From Sphagnum compactum (lineage: Eukaryota > Bryophyta > Sphagnopsida > Sphagnales), in assembly GCA_965153455.1 (NCBI GenBank), contig OZ234496.1, forward strand, positions 17,414,304-17,478,303: DNA of 64,000 bases, read 5' to 3'. Position 1 is the stretch's first letter. Every line of letters starts with the position of its first letter. The notes beneath the pieces were generated by a model. It made no database searches. It was not told the DNA's origin and saw only the letters and a program-made list of their open reading frames with translations. A program made the position numbers and the translations under genes. Of this stretch, positions 24,501-36,419 are shown in pieces.

Positions 24501-26350
24501 GCCTTTATGTTCATTTAGTTGTAAATTTAATTGTAACTTGGTTATTTTTTTTACATTTTATGTACATTAAGATGTTTTGAACTACATTAAAACTATATTG
24601 TACATATAATCAAGGTACATTAAGCATATATCAAATGTTATTTAACATATTTGAATGTATTTAGCTTATGTTCAATGTATATTAAACACACATTATTTCT
24701 TATAATGAAAATATCAAAATAAACAATTTCATCTTGATTTTCTATTGTGGTTTGTTTAGAAATATACCGTGTTTATTTTAATGTATAACTAAAATATAAT
24801 GGCAATGTCATATTAAAATAAAATAACCTTAATGTCAAACTAATATTCATTATTATAAACTAGTGTTATTAATAAATTGATTAAATAATGTAAAGTGTGG
24901 AATAATAATTAAATAATTAAATGCTATTTATTATTTATCTATTGATTTCATAAGTTAATCAAACATAAATTATATTTAATAATTTAATACCAACTAATCA
25001 ATAAATAATGGAATATATAATATTCAATATTTACTGATATATTTGAAACAAAATTAATTTCAAGCTAGTAATCAAACTACAAAATATAAATAACTAATGA
25101 ATCAGTAAATTTTAAGTAATTTTCATTCAATTATCTAATCATTTTCACATATTCAAATATAAAGTTATAATTAATGATCAACTGAAATTATTTCCTATTT
25201 TTATAATTTCAGAAGTAACAATTAATGTTTATCAATCAGTTCAAAATTTATTAAAAGTTAATTCATACTTCAAATAATAATTTAATTAATATTAAACTAA
25301 TTATCCGATATTTACTAATGAAGAGTTATGGTAAACATATAATAAGTATTAATTAAAATTCCACAAATTCAATTATCTAGTTATTAGCAATGATTAATTA
25401 AATTGAATTCCTATTTAGTTCCTAAGATCAGAATTAATCATTAATTAATTTTTAGTCCTTTTAGAATTTATTAATTCGTAATTATTATTTCAACTATTTA
25501 TTTATTTATTTAAATTAATTAACTAATATTTAATTAATATTCAATGAAATATCTGATTATTCAAATTTACTAATCAAGAGCTATGGTTAATAAATATGAA
25601 ACAAACCAATAGTTAGTGAGCTATTAAACATTAATTAATTAAATATTCATGAACTAAAAAACTTACTTAATATTAATGATTGACTAGTAAAGTTAATCAT
25701 TAATAAGATTTTTAAATGATATTTCTTCACTAAATAAGTTAATAAATTCACAATTTGATAGTGAATATCGAATATTCAGTATTTATTGTTATTTATAAAT
25801 AATTATATAAGATTGTCAACCTTTTGCTAATTTATCTACTTATTTAGTTGATAACAAAAATTTAAAAAGTTAACTATCAAAAGAAAATTAAGTCATTATT
25901 AATAAATAATTTATTAGATTTAGAATTAAAATAATAACTGGTTAATTAATTTCATAAAATAATTACATATTGTTGATGTAAGTTGATTATTTAGTAGAAA
26001 GTATGAAATAAAAGTGAATGTCATTTCTAGAATTCAATAATTAAAAAATGGTAGGTAATTATAGTTAGGTTTGTAAATGGGTAGATAGGTAGGTAATTAG
26101 TTAATGCCTAATTAATTAATTAGTTTCCTATTTACCTTTTTAATTATATACTATAATTTACTAGATAAAAAACAACCACAAAACATATGGGAGAATAATT
26201 TTAGTTGCAACTCAATTTGTAACTAAAGTGCAATTAAAAAAGTTAACCCATATGTTTTGTCATCCATTTTAATGTTGGAAACTATATAACAAAGGTGCCT
26301 TCTGTTATGTTTTCACAATAAAAAACATGTGCCATTGGGGATGAGTTCAA
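24500..26350. other. extremely AT-rich block
   Basis: Nearly all A and T, with many ATTAATTAATT-type words and no reading frame of 60 or more codons on either strand. This is the most AT-biased part of the window. It could be a matrix-attachment-like region or simply old neutral DNA. Confidence 0.7.
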
Positions 26351-26590
26351 ATAAATTTAACCTTAAAAACAAAACATCAAATAAAATAATAATAATTACA
26401 TGCCTATTTTTTAACCCACCTACTTTCCTATCTACTTAGTTATCTAGGTAGGTAAATAAATAAGTATGTAAGTTATGATTATTTATTTATGTAAATAGGT
26501 ATTTAACTTGGGTAGGTAGGTATGTCCTACCTATTTAATTTTACCTACCTACCTACAAAGGCCTATGTACTTACCTACTTACTCAAATAA
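26040..26590. repeat. TACC/GGTA tetranucleotide-rich clusters
   Basis: Clusters of GGTA (about 26050-26095, 26443-26456, 26512-26523) and TACC (about 26527-26580) lie close together in opposite orientations. Related clusters occur at about 5921-5937 and 45650-45785. They look like interrupted microsatellites. Confidence 0.7.
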
Positions 26591-26599
26591 ATATTCATT

Positions 26600-28940
26600 T
26601 GAATTTTTTTCAAATATATAATTTAATATGCCACATGGCAAATTTTGATTGCACCACGTGTCACAATTTAGGACCATCTAAAATAAATGTTCATAATGAA
26701 TGGTCAAGATTAATGTTTGAAAAATAAAAAAAATTCACACAAAAAACCTCATAGTGCCACATGGTGAATTTTGGTATCCCCAAGCGGCACCATCATGAGT
26801 CATTGGAATTTAATAACATGGATTTTTTCAACATTTAAAATCGTTTATAAAAAAATCCATTAATTTAAAACATGTGACAAACCATTTGTGGACATTTGAT
26901 AATTGTAAAAATAGTTACAAAAACAAGACTTAGTTGTAAATGTTATACGGATGGTCAAAGGATGAACATGTATATATTGATTATATACATTGTCCATGGT
27001 CCATTTGGTGACATTATGTTGAGTCATGATTTGCGACTAAATGTTGTGTGTGACTTCAATTATGTAACTAAAGCAATTTTAATTGAAAAAAGTTGGTTAC
27101 AACTATTTTATAGTCACAAATTAACAATTTTCTTCTAATGGATGCAATATAACATTTCTTATGATCAAAAAAAATAATGGAAAGGTTTTTTTTCAAAATC
27201 ATTGTTTTAATCAAAGGTGTGCCTTGCTCAACTAACTTATTACAAGCCATTACCTCCTCCTTAAATACAATCCCCTACATTTGCGACATATGCTTGGAAA
27301 TGAAGGCAAGGAAAATAATATTTGGCAATTACCACATCTTATGTTGTGCATTAGACATGCTAAGCTCCACAACTAGCTTGTAGGGTAACATGGGAGTTGT
27401 TGGCATCTTTTTACAATTTCTTAAAACAATTTTGTCAACTTTCATGTGTGTTATTGTTATCCCTTCTTTGAAATCCTCATAAACAACTTTCTTTGCTTGA
27501 AGTATTTTCAAAATAAATAGTAGAGGCTGGTTGTTTAAAACGTTACCTAGGTTAAAAGTAAGGTCCTCTACATTGATCTCATGATTGTTTTAATTGACAT
27601 CACTAGGAAATATGGTCCCAACCATTGTGCATTCCACTCATTTTCTAATGGATTGGACCAATCCCACTATAATGACATTATAGTGCCATCCAACCTAATT
27701 TAATGGAGTTGGCTAGTGAACGGGGACATGGCAAGGACTAGTGGAACCTTGGTGGATTTAGTTGAGTGTAATGGCATTTCCTACGTAGGTATATACCTAT
27801 CACAACGATTAGTGGATTGCTCCTTATGATCCTTGAGTGAAATGCACATTGATATTCTGGTGATTACATAATGATCTTGAGATGATTATAGTAGCTACCA
27901 CTATTCTATTGAATGTATATTGATCTTTTAGTGATCGGATATAATGATTTTCCAAATTGATTTCACACTAATATTTGTGTGTGTGCATAGTGATTTCTTA
28001 GTGATTCCATTTACCTATAATGTGTGCACAACATGTTACATGCATGAATAATCACCTTTTACAAAGGTTTTACCAATGCTTCATCTTTCCCCATGGGGTT
28101 GGAACCCATGATACCATATATTAGAAGGATGCGCATGGAAATGGTATATTGGGCATAACTAACACGAGGGATACATGATTCATACACCCCACTATGATTC
28201 GTACCATGCATCCATTGTATTTTAACAATGCTCACCCTGGATGCCAATTCATCCTTATTTATGCCTAACTTAGTAAAATTCATTGTCATATGTACATGGT
28301 TTTCCTTGGACTTCCATGTTGATACAAAATAATATTTTAAGGGACTTTAATTAATTGGTAGACTTCATTTGCTTCACAATTATGGCAACTCGACAATTTT
28401 TCAATCTTTCTTGGGTAACCCCATCCCCCCCCCCCCATGGCCTTTTGAATTTTCCTTTCCACCTCTTGAATCCTTATAATATTTACATATTCATTACATA
28501 ACACAAGACCACCATTTCATAAACAAATATTACAAAAATGAAATCAAACCAAATTCAATATAATTAACTTTGAGAAATGTTATACATATGTTTGGATCCA
28601 AGGGTTTCCTTCCCACAATTTCCCAACTTCCCTTCATATACTTGTTAAAAAATGGGACACATATTTTCATGTACTTGTATTTTTTAAAATGTACTTAAAT
28701 GCATATTAAAGCATGAAATCTTTTAATATTATTCAATGAAGTAAAAAAAGTCCATTTATTGATCATTAAAATAGAAAAATATTCATGAGTTCAATGTATT
28801 AAGGTTTATTTATGGATACTTTCCATAAAAAACTCAAGTATCCCTCGTTGGCATACTTTACCAGGCTTTCACCCTTTAGTTCACTCCATCCTCAAAGACC
28901 ATGTAGCAAATTGAGCTTGCCATCGCTTGGAACCATGGAG
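26600..28940. other. intergenic DNA, no gene seen
   Basis: Short reading frames only (up to 80 codons). Around 27640-27790 there are imperfect repeats of TAATGGATTGGAC type, and the same wording recurs near 50400. This suggests two old copies of an unnamed element. Confidence 0.45.
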
Positions 28941-28948
28941 TACTTACA

Positions 28949-29165
28949 ACCAAAGAGACGTAGCAACTTGCTGAGCAACTATGACCAATGACCAAAGAGA
29001 CGTAGCAACTTGCTAAACAACTATGACCAATGACCAAAGAGACTCAGCAACTTTTTGTTGCAATGTGCACTAGGAGACTTCCCGTTGCAAAGCGCATTGG
29101 GATGAGAGACGTAGGATGTGATGTGCACCAGGAAACTTCCCATTGCAAAGTGCACTAAAATGAAA
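28949..29165. repeat. two short tandem repeats: 42 bp, then about 55 bp
   Basis: A 42-bp unit (CAAAGAGACGTAGCAACTTG) starts at about 28951, 28993 and 29035. It is followed by two copies of a roughly 55-bp unit (GTGCAC.AGGA.ACTTCCC.TTGCAAAG) at about 29066 and 29121. Confidence 0.85.
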
Positions 29166-29169
29166 GACA

Positions 29170-32100
29170 CAAGAAAGGGAACATCACCTAAACCCTAACA
29201 TGGCAGCGTTGAATGTAGTTTAAGACATTAGGGTTAAAAGAATAGTAGTTTTTCCATCACCATTGATCATGACAATTTTTGAAACTTTTGATCATGGCCC
29301 TTTATGTTTGATGAACATTTTTGTATGAAAAGTAGCTCAATTTTGGCATCCATCCAATTTGGACATAAGTGACATCTTGACCATTTCAGAAAATTTGATG
29401 CTTAATGACAAGTTGCCTTGTGTTTATTTTGGACCTTTTTTAGTTTTTATTCTACACCATTTGATGTGATTTAAACAGTTGTGGATACACTTATAGGAGA
29501 GGAACAAAATCTCTTCGGGAGTAGGATGAGCCAAACCACACTTATAAGAAAGGAACAAAATCTCTTTGGAAAATAGGATGAGCCAAACCCTCATTTGGGT
29601 GCTTTTTTTGTTTGTTTGTTTAGATGTTCGATGACTGACCTGGCTACCCTACCCAATTTGCAAACCTTTTTTTTTTTTGAAAACCCATGTATATTATTCA
29701 ATAAGCACAACTTGCATGCATTACCTAAAGTTCTTTAGGGAGTAGCAAATTATATAAAAATTCCAAACTTTGTCCATAAAGTCCTTATAATCATACTCGG
29801 TTTAGCCCTTATTTTGTACCTTGTTGATTTGATGAATATCTTTTTGTTGTTATTCATAAAAAATAAAATAAAATAAAATAGACAATACAACAAAATTCAG
29901 CATGAAATTGTTAATATTGACATTTAATGTGATTGGAGAAGGTGTGTTAGTAGCCTTCCTTTATTTGTTTGTTTCAAGATTTGTTTTCAGACTTGTAGTT
30001 AGGATCAAATTTTTTTAAATATGTGTGAAAATCCTAAAAGCAAGTTTGATTTTGACTATGGAACCCAATACAAGTCAATTTAATGGTCATCTAACATTTC
30101 AACCTCTATTAAACCCTTAATGAGCAATTTCATCCCTTGTTTAGAACATTTTAGGGATAATTTTAATATAATATATGATTGTGTTACTAAGTCAATATGC
30201 CAAAAAAAAATTGACCAATGCAAGGCCAAAATGCATAGATCAAACTAATTATGTTTTGTACTAAAATATATTAGCCTAAGGTTTAACACTATGTTATAAA
30301 ATCAACACAACCAATTATGCCCAATTAAAGGCTAAAAGCCCACCCCTTTTAGTGTTGATTTTCCTCTCAACATTTTGGGGAGGCATTTCCGCGTATGGGA
30401 TCTTTTTTTTCTAGGAGGCATATTTGCAGTTACAAGGTGCTCTCAAATACAGTAGCAAATTTCTGGGAGTGTTTCAGGAATTGCTTCAGGAAGCATGTAT
30501 GACATAGGTAGGTGGCATGGAAAGGCAAACAAAGTATGTAAACTATGCAAGATGTATGCAGTAAGGTATGGCATAATGTATCTTGAGGTAGAGGTATCCC
30601 AGAAAACTGACCTAATCAGTGTCCCCTGTTCTTGAAAACCCCCCATGTGCATCCAATAAATAAATAAATGAAGACAAAACACCTGGCATAGGAACCAGAG
30701 AAGAAAAAAGAAAGGATGGAATTTTAAACAAAGACCACACACTAAAGTGTAGAAAAGCACAATGGGGAGCTCTAATAGGAGAAAACACGAAACCTAGGAC
30801 CTAAACCCATCACCAATAGCATGTAGCAAATTGTGCAAAGAGATGAGCGAAAAGCCTGGAAGTGGTAAACCAGCACCGATTCTGGAGCTTTAACTTCTTG
30901 AGTGAGGTCTCGTAGTGACCATATTTCAACTAGGAAATGTTCAATTTGGACTCAGAGACCCTCATATAGTGTTAGGATGGGACATGTACCATGCATGTTT
31001 ACAAGCAACCTAAAATTTGTTGGGGTTTCTACCATGTTGGGCAGTTCCTAGGAAAAACAGTTCGTTTGAGGTTTCATTATCCTTATTTTTAAAAAAGTAA
31101 TCAACTTTAATTTTATAAATCTTAAATTTTTCTCAGAATTTGGGACTGGGTTCTGGATGTTGTTTTTATTTATTTATGAGGATTTCGATTCTTGATTTCA
31201 TATTCATCAATTTTAACTAACCTCTGTTTTCGGTTCCAAGATCCAAATCACCAAAATTCACTATGCAAAGGAGAAAAATATATTACAAAGGTTTAACACA
31301 ATGTCAAACGAATACAAAGTAGCCATATGATTTCCCTTTTAGGATTTCGTGGGACTGCATCTATCACCTTGAAATATATAGTCTCTTGTCACCTTTGAAT
31401 TCAGCCCTAAAATATCTCAAATTTTATTCTATTCTTTCCCCCAACTAATTTTTTCCATTGCCATGTCATTTCATGTTTAGAGTTTTATGCAATTGTATCT
31501 ACCCCCTTTGAATATTTCTCTCCAAAGTCTCCAGGGAGAGAGGGAAAGAAGGATATGGGGAGAACCTGGGTGGTTTTGGCACAAATTAAAATTATTTTTG
31601 AATATCCAAAATTTTCAAAAAATATTTTTCTCAAAGTCAAACAATTTGTGCAGGAAAATGAAGAATGTTTTGAAATAATATTCTGGAATATTTTGTTTGT
31701 TCTGAAATGGAATTCTCAAAATTAATTAATTAATTAATTATGTGGCAAACATAATTCGAAAGTTATTACATATATACATGCAGAACTATGCTATCACCAG
31801 TTTCTCAAAACTTGATTTTCTGACTGAGGGAAACTGTTTGGACTTAGATCCTTTCTTTTTCCTTCTCTTGTTCCCTTTCTGAGTGTTTTTCCTTTATCTA
31901 TTTCTTTACTTTATTAATTCCAATGTGGCTGGTTTGTCTAATGTGGCAGACCCCAAGCAAGGGGACAATGGGAAGTGAGGGGCTACTTTGTTGGACCGCC
32001 TATTTGGCACATCTCTCTTCACTTGGATATGAGATCAGCATGCATAAGAAATGAACCCATTTCTACAAGTTGTTCTCTCGTTTCAGAGTGGTGATGATCA

Positions 32101-32400
32101 GTACCTTGCACATTTTTGAACTATTTTTTTGGTTTGTGCCAGATGAAGCTGGTAAACAACCTAGTGTTCTCATCAATATCTGCCTCTGCCTCCTATGTTC
32201 ACAAAATGTGGAAACAAGTGAGTACCCAGTGCATGTCACGGTCAGATAGCTCAGCTCTAGATACAATGGTAGCATGCATTTGAAGTGAAGTCGGATGTAA
32301 TGAGCTGCGCAGTACTAAGCCCGTAGTTTAAGCTTTATTAGTTGTAGTGTGATTTGTGGGAGCCCAATGCCTGTGTTAAAGCACTCACAGAGTTGCAGTG
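29170..32400. other. intergenic DNA, no gene seen
   Basis: AT-rich, with an AAATA run near 29860-29880 and an ATTA run near 31725-31740. Short reading frames have no recognisable products. No element boundaries could be assigned. Confidence 0.5.
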
Positions 32401-32410
32401 GTTTCCAGAC

Positions 32411-33005
32411 GGCTTGTTCTGTGCCACCAATTGCTTGCTTTTACACGTATCCACCAACCTTCTTCTTCTTCAAGATTATGCTCGTCGCTCAAGCTTTCTT
32501 CTTTGTAGGGTTTAAGGTTCAGACTTCCAAAATTCAGATTGGAAGTAATTTTGGAGTCAATGCTTGAATCTAACCACTGTATCCCTTGCAGGTTAGCCAC
32601 CTTTCCATTGCCACTAACTTTCAGCTCCCCCTTCTAAATTTGGCTCAACAATAGGGTATGCGTGAATTTAGCTATCCACATCCAGTGATATTCTCTCTGA
32701 AAATAAACCATTAAATCTTGTAATAGAAAGCTGGTTCACAGATACATACTTGCATACAGAATCTAGATCTACATTTGGGTTTGCCAAATTCTGTTTTTGG
32801 GTTCATTTTGAACCAATAGGCATTTAAAGCAGATTCAGATTTTTTTGCTCGTTTCCATGATTCAGGTTCCAGTCAGTCAGATTGCGGGTTGTCCTCATCA
32901 TGAGCTAACATTCAGTGTCTGAAGCAGATTTAGTTACTTAAATTGGGTTGTGGTCATTGTAAAGCCAACAGTAGCAAAGCAACTTTTACACCACTCTTGG
33001 GATTG
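32411..33005 (+). pseudogene. rearranged paralogue of the kinase locus flanks, kinase missing
   Basis: The block 32411-32510 matches the region upstream of the intact kinase gene (36077-36228) in the same direction; for example AAATTGCTTGCTCTTT against CAATTGCTTGCTTTT. The block 32642-33005 matches the region downstream of the kinase (37884-38211), also in the same direction (CAATAGGCATTTAAAGCAGA in both). Between them, 32535-32615 matches 37685-37761 in reverse orientation; 37 of 40 bases agree over 32535-32574 by my reading. The 1.2-kb kinase coding sequence is absent. I read this as a duplicated kinase locus whose coding part was lost through an inversion or deletion. Confidence 0.75.
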
Positions 33006-33199
33006 ATGATTTGTAAACAGCGAAGACAACTTGCTTCTCAATCATGTGCTCAGAAAATTGGTATTATCAACACATCCCTGGATGAGTACCTTTTACACCT
33101 TCCTACTTGCAAACCAACCAAAATCAGCCCTCAATGATCATGGAAATAAAGACAGAGGAGATAAATTATATTGCATATCTGTTAGTGCACAAATCCACC

Positions 33200-33735
33200 A
33201 CTGCAAAGGATCAAGAGAGAGATCTTTGCCAAAGTTCAGACCATGTCAGTATAGCAACCGACAGAGAGCAACAAGATTGACACAAACTTGAGCTATGCCT
33301 CCAACTGACATGCAAATGTTGACAAGATTGATGTTCCTTTACCTTCTTCCATGTCTCATCCCACTGTTGCAAATGATCCAAAAGTAACACCATTCCACAA
33401 AATACCTTCGTGTTGTAAATTTGTTGAAACAGTTCCAGTGCCTTTTGTCCTTGCCCATGTTTCGCATGTACCAAGTGACCACATTTTGGATACATGCGCA
33501 CCAAATCACTCCCCACATAGACATCCAAATCCCAAACACTTTTCAATGATGTGCATATGGACCCACATGCCCTCTTCAAGTGCAAATGCAAATTCAAGCT
33601 TGCAAACAAACACAGAAATAGGCAATGAGACCAACACCAGCAATCCACGCAACATCAAGCAAAAGAAAATCAACCCACACTGAGCTAGCCTAAGGAAAAC
33701 TAGCACCCAACAAAAAACTGTTTCCTGATCACCTA
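33200..33735 (-). pseudogene. pentatricopeptide-repeat (PPR) protein fragment
   Basis: Degenerate PLS-type PPR sequence on the - strand, broken by frameshifts and stops. Recognisable pieces in order are ALEEGMWVHMHIIEK, VYVGSDLVRMYPKCG, HGQGQKALELFQQ and, after a frameshift, NGVTFGSFATVG followed by a stop and DMEEGK. Intact land-plant PPR proteins read similarly (VDMYAKCG, GQGQKALELFQQM, ALEEGR.VH) and act in organelle RNA editing or processing. About 150 codons remain and part of one repeat is deleted, so it cannot be functional. Confidence 0.78.
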
Positions 33736-34284
33736 CCATCCATCTGTCACAGTGTGCTGGTGGGTGTGGGTTCCCTCTGGCCCCACTTCTAAACCCTGAC
33801 TTTTCACACCAGAGAACAGGCCATACACAGCCAATTTTTCTGAATCAGCTTTCCATTGGGCAAGCCTAGATCATTCTCCAATCCCTAGTCCATAAATTTA
33901 GCAAATTCAAACATTCTTAAAAAATTGATAGAAATGGAACACATGATAGATATGCATCAATTTTGATAAGACAAGAAGAATGGGGCCGATCATAGATACA
34001 CTTCTCTTTTTGGAACTTTATATTGGATCTTGCATGATAGGTAACAAGTGTGGTGGTTAAACAATAGTGACAGAGTAAAGGACTGCTTGGAAACATGACC
34101 TCCCAAGAATAATCTCAATGTCTTTCAGTTTGTGATAGCAAGAATAAGAGTGCATTTTGAATCTATGAGATAACAAAGGAGCAGACACGGTTTTTAATCT
34201 ATTCTACGCAGAGATGTAACATGTAAATATTTGTACCTTATGAGATGATGAGTTTGACTGATCATGGTTGCTGAGCTACGAGTG

Positions 34285-35185
34285 GTTCATGAGGTGTGTT
34301 GTCACTGTAGTAGCTCAAATACCATTTCACAAACTTCTTCAATCCCTGATTCAATATTTGTTTGTGGCTTGTATTGCAGCTAAGCCTGAGCTGCAGAGAT
34401 GTTGTTGGCATCTGTGAAGGGGACATCACCATCACAAGGCATTTTCACAATTTCTCTTTTGGATTTCAGGTTGAGATACTTCTCAAGAATGTCAACCAAG
34501 GTAGACAATAGTGTCTGGAGTACTAGTATACCAAGGTAAAAAATGCAGAGCCACACATGACCTGTCTTCTTCCCTCCACTACTTGTGCTTTTGTCCACCA
34601 CATCAAGAGATGCAACACATCCAGTTTTGACAATGTCATCAATGTAAGTGAAATCATGAGCCAAATCTTTGTTGTTGGCTCCTTGGTATATGTGTTGATG
34701 GGTTTCCCATTCAAGATATCCCGAGTGAAGGCAAAGTAGGTCATATTGGGTTAACCCCTGGCGTATAAATAGTCAAAAACTGCAGGCCACTGATGGAAAG
34801 ACCATAGATGTGGTTATATGTATTCATGAGCAATCTCCTCTCCAGCCTTCTTTGTTGCTGCATAGAGACCTGCAGGTTGATCAGTTTGGTCCAGCTCTGA
34901 GAATGGGGCACCTGCGAAAGTTCCCAGGAAACAAGCCGAGTCAGTAATCTTTTTGGACAAGCACAACCATCAGAAATCATGTCCAGTGTGGCCACATTGT
35001 GAAAATTATGTTACGCTGAAGTCATCTGCGAGCCATTCATGCTAAGGACTGGGTAAATTATATTCTTTATTTTGGTGTACTGACTTGGTGAGAAAGTTCA
35101 CCACGTTTTTTCAAAGCAAGAAAGACCTGAGTTCTGGCCAACAAATCCTGCTACCCCAATCACCAAGACCACCATAGAATCAGCC
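34285..35185 (-). pseudogene. UDP-glucuronate 4-epimerase (GAE) pseudogene
   Basis: Decayed - strand copy of a plant GAE, the Golgi epimerase that makes UDP-galacturonate for pectin. Pieces in order: a Rossmann start VLVIGVAGFVG (about 35135-35170); PFSELDQTDQPAGLYAATKK with AGEEIAHEY (about 34820-34920); HIYGLSISGLQF; YFAFTRDILNGKPINTY; DFTYIDDIVKTGCVASLDV; VDILEKYLNLKSKREIVKMP; GDVPFTDAN; and GLKKFVKWYLSYY close to 34290. The segment between the Rossmann start and the SELDQ motif is mostly deleted, and at least three frameshifts or stops break the rest. Plant GAE genes are intronless, so lack of introns does not prove a retrocopy. The identification is firm because the motif order matches the family throughout. 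Confidence 0.87.
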
Positions 35186-35199
35186 TCTCTTCTTTGTGT

Positions 35200-36076
35200 T
35201 AGAAATATTATTCGTTTCTAATTTTCAACGTTGATGAATGTGTTAAAACATTCATCAAAAAGATGAATAGTATTCACATTTTTATAATAGTTAGTTAAGT
35301 TGAATAGTGTTGGTTAGTGTTTGAAAATGGAGGCTACTTAGGGTTTGGTGACGGTTAAGGTTAGGATGTGATGACGACTAGAGTTAGATGACGGTTAGAT
35401 TAGGGTTAAATGACGACTATTTTAGAGTTAGGAGATATTATAATTTAGAGTGTTGTTGAGTAATCTTTCATTCTCTCCTTCCATGGTTTTGATTGCACAT
35501 AGAACTTTCAAGTCTTGTTAATTGTTGCAAGCTATAATTTTGTGAATGTAGCATTTGAAGCATAAAATCTTTGTTATTTTTGTTAGTTAATACAATTATT
35601 CCATTTCACAAACCTTGAATGTTTCAATTCTTGCTTGTTTTCAAGTTGTTTTCAATACTTTGGAGTCGGCCCCAATACTAAGAAAAAAAACCCCAGTATG
35701 CAAAATGCTCCAAGATGGGACTAAGACTTAACAGGCTGGTTGCCAGCCAGCAAGCAAGCAGTCTGTGGGCCAGTCATAAGACTCGCATCATAAAACTGAA
35801 AGTTCGCCCGACGATACAGTGCGCGACAGAGGCCAATACCGATAGTCCCTAAGATGGTGGAAACACATCCACAGCTGCGGGACCAGTCTCGGTCGATTGC
35901 CCATGTTTCCGACAGCGGCCTCTTCTTATTCACGCGTATCCGTACAATCTGTCAAGCTCCCATGTGACGTTGCCAGTGGTGGGTCCCTTGGCGAGTACGG
36001 TCTTCCCGGCGCGTTTCCTATGATCCCCAATCTCAGACCTTTCAGCAGCTTCCGGCTTTGTATCGGTAAAGCCGAC
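35200..36076. other. region upstream of the kinase, no gene seen
   Basis: This stretch holds an AT-rich segment with GACGGTTAG-like words (35340-35420), then a GC-richer part from about 35700 that merges into the kinase promoter. A 109-codon reading frame at 35897-36226 has no recognisable family and overlaps the duplicated flank, so it is probably untranslated leader or promoter. Confidence 0.45.
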
Positions 36077-36419
36077 GGCGAACTGTTGCACAAATTGCTT
36101 GCTCTTTCCGCGCATCCGTCAACCCTCTGCTTCTTCGCATTTATGCTTGTCGCTCAAGTTCTTCTTCTCATCACGGACCACAGTGCGGCGCTCTTCTTCG
36201 TCTCTCTCAAGCTTGCTTCTTTATAGGTACGTTTTGTTGATGAGAATGCTGAGCTTCTCTATCTCTTTATCGCAACTGCTGTCTCGTTCATCCCGCTTTC
36301 TTTCCGTCTATATACCCCCCAACCACGTTCTTGTCTTGTCTTGCTTGCATATTAGTGTTATCCAACTCCCAAGTGTGTTCTTGCAGTTGTGCTGAATCTC
36401 TCTCTACTTTCCCGAGTTA
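36077..36419 (+). promoter_or_regulatory. promoter and 5' leader of the kinase gene
   Basis: Pyrimidine-rich leader-like sequence (CTTCTTCGTCTCTCTCAAGC, about 36193-36212; also 36255-36310) directly before the kinase start. CTATATACCCCCC (about 36307-36320) is a weak TATA-like candidate about 100 bp before the first ATG. The 5' part is duplicated at 32411-32510. Confidence 0.4.

Noticed and set aside
35897-36226. 109-codon frame upstream of the kinase
   Set aside because: No recognised domain, and it overlaps the duplicated leader sequence.
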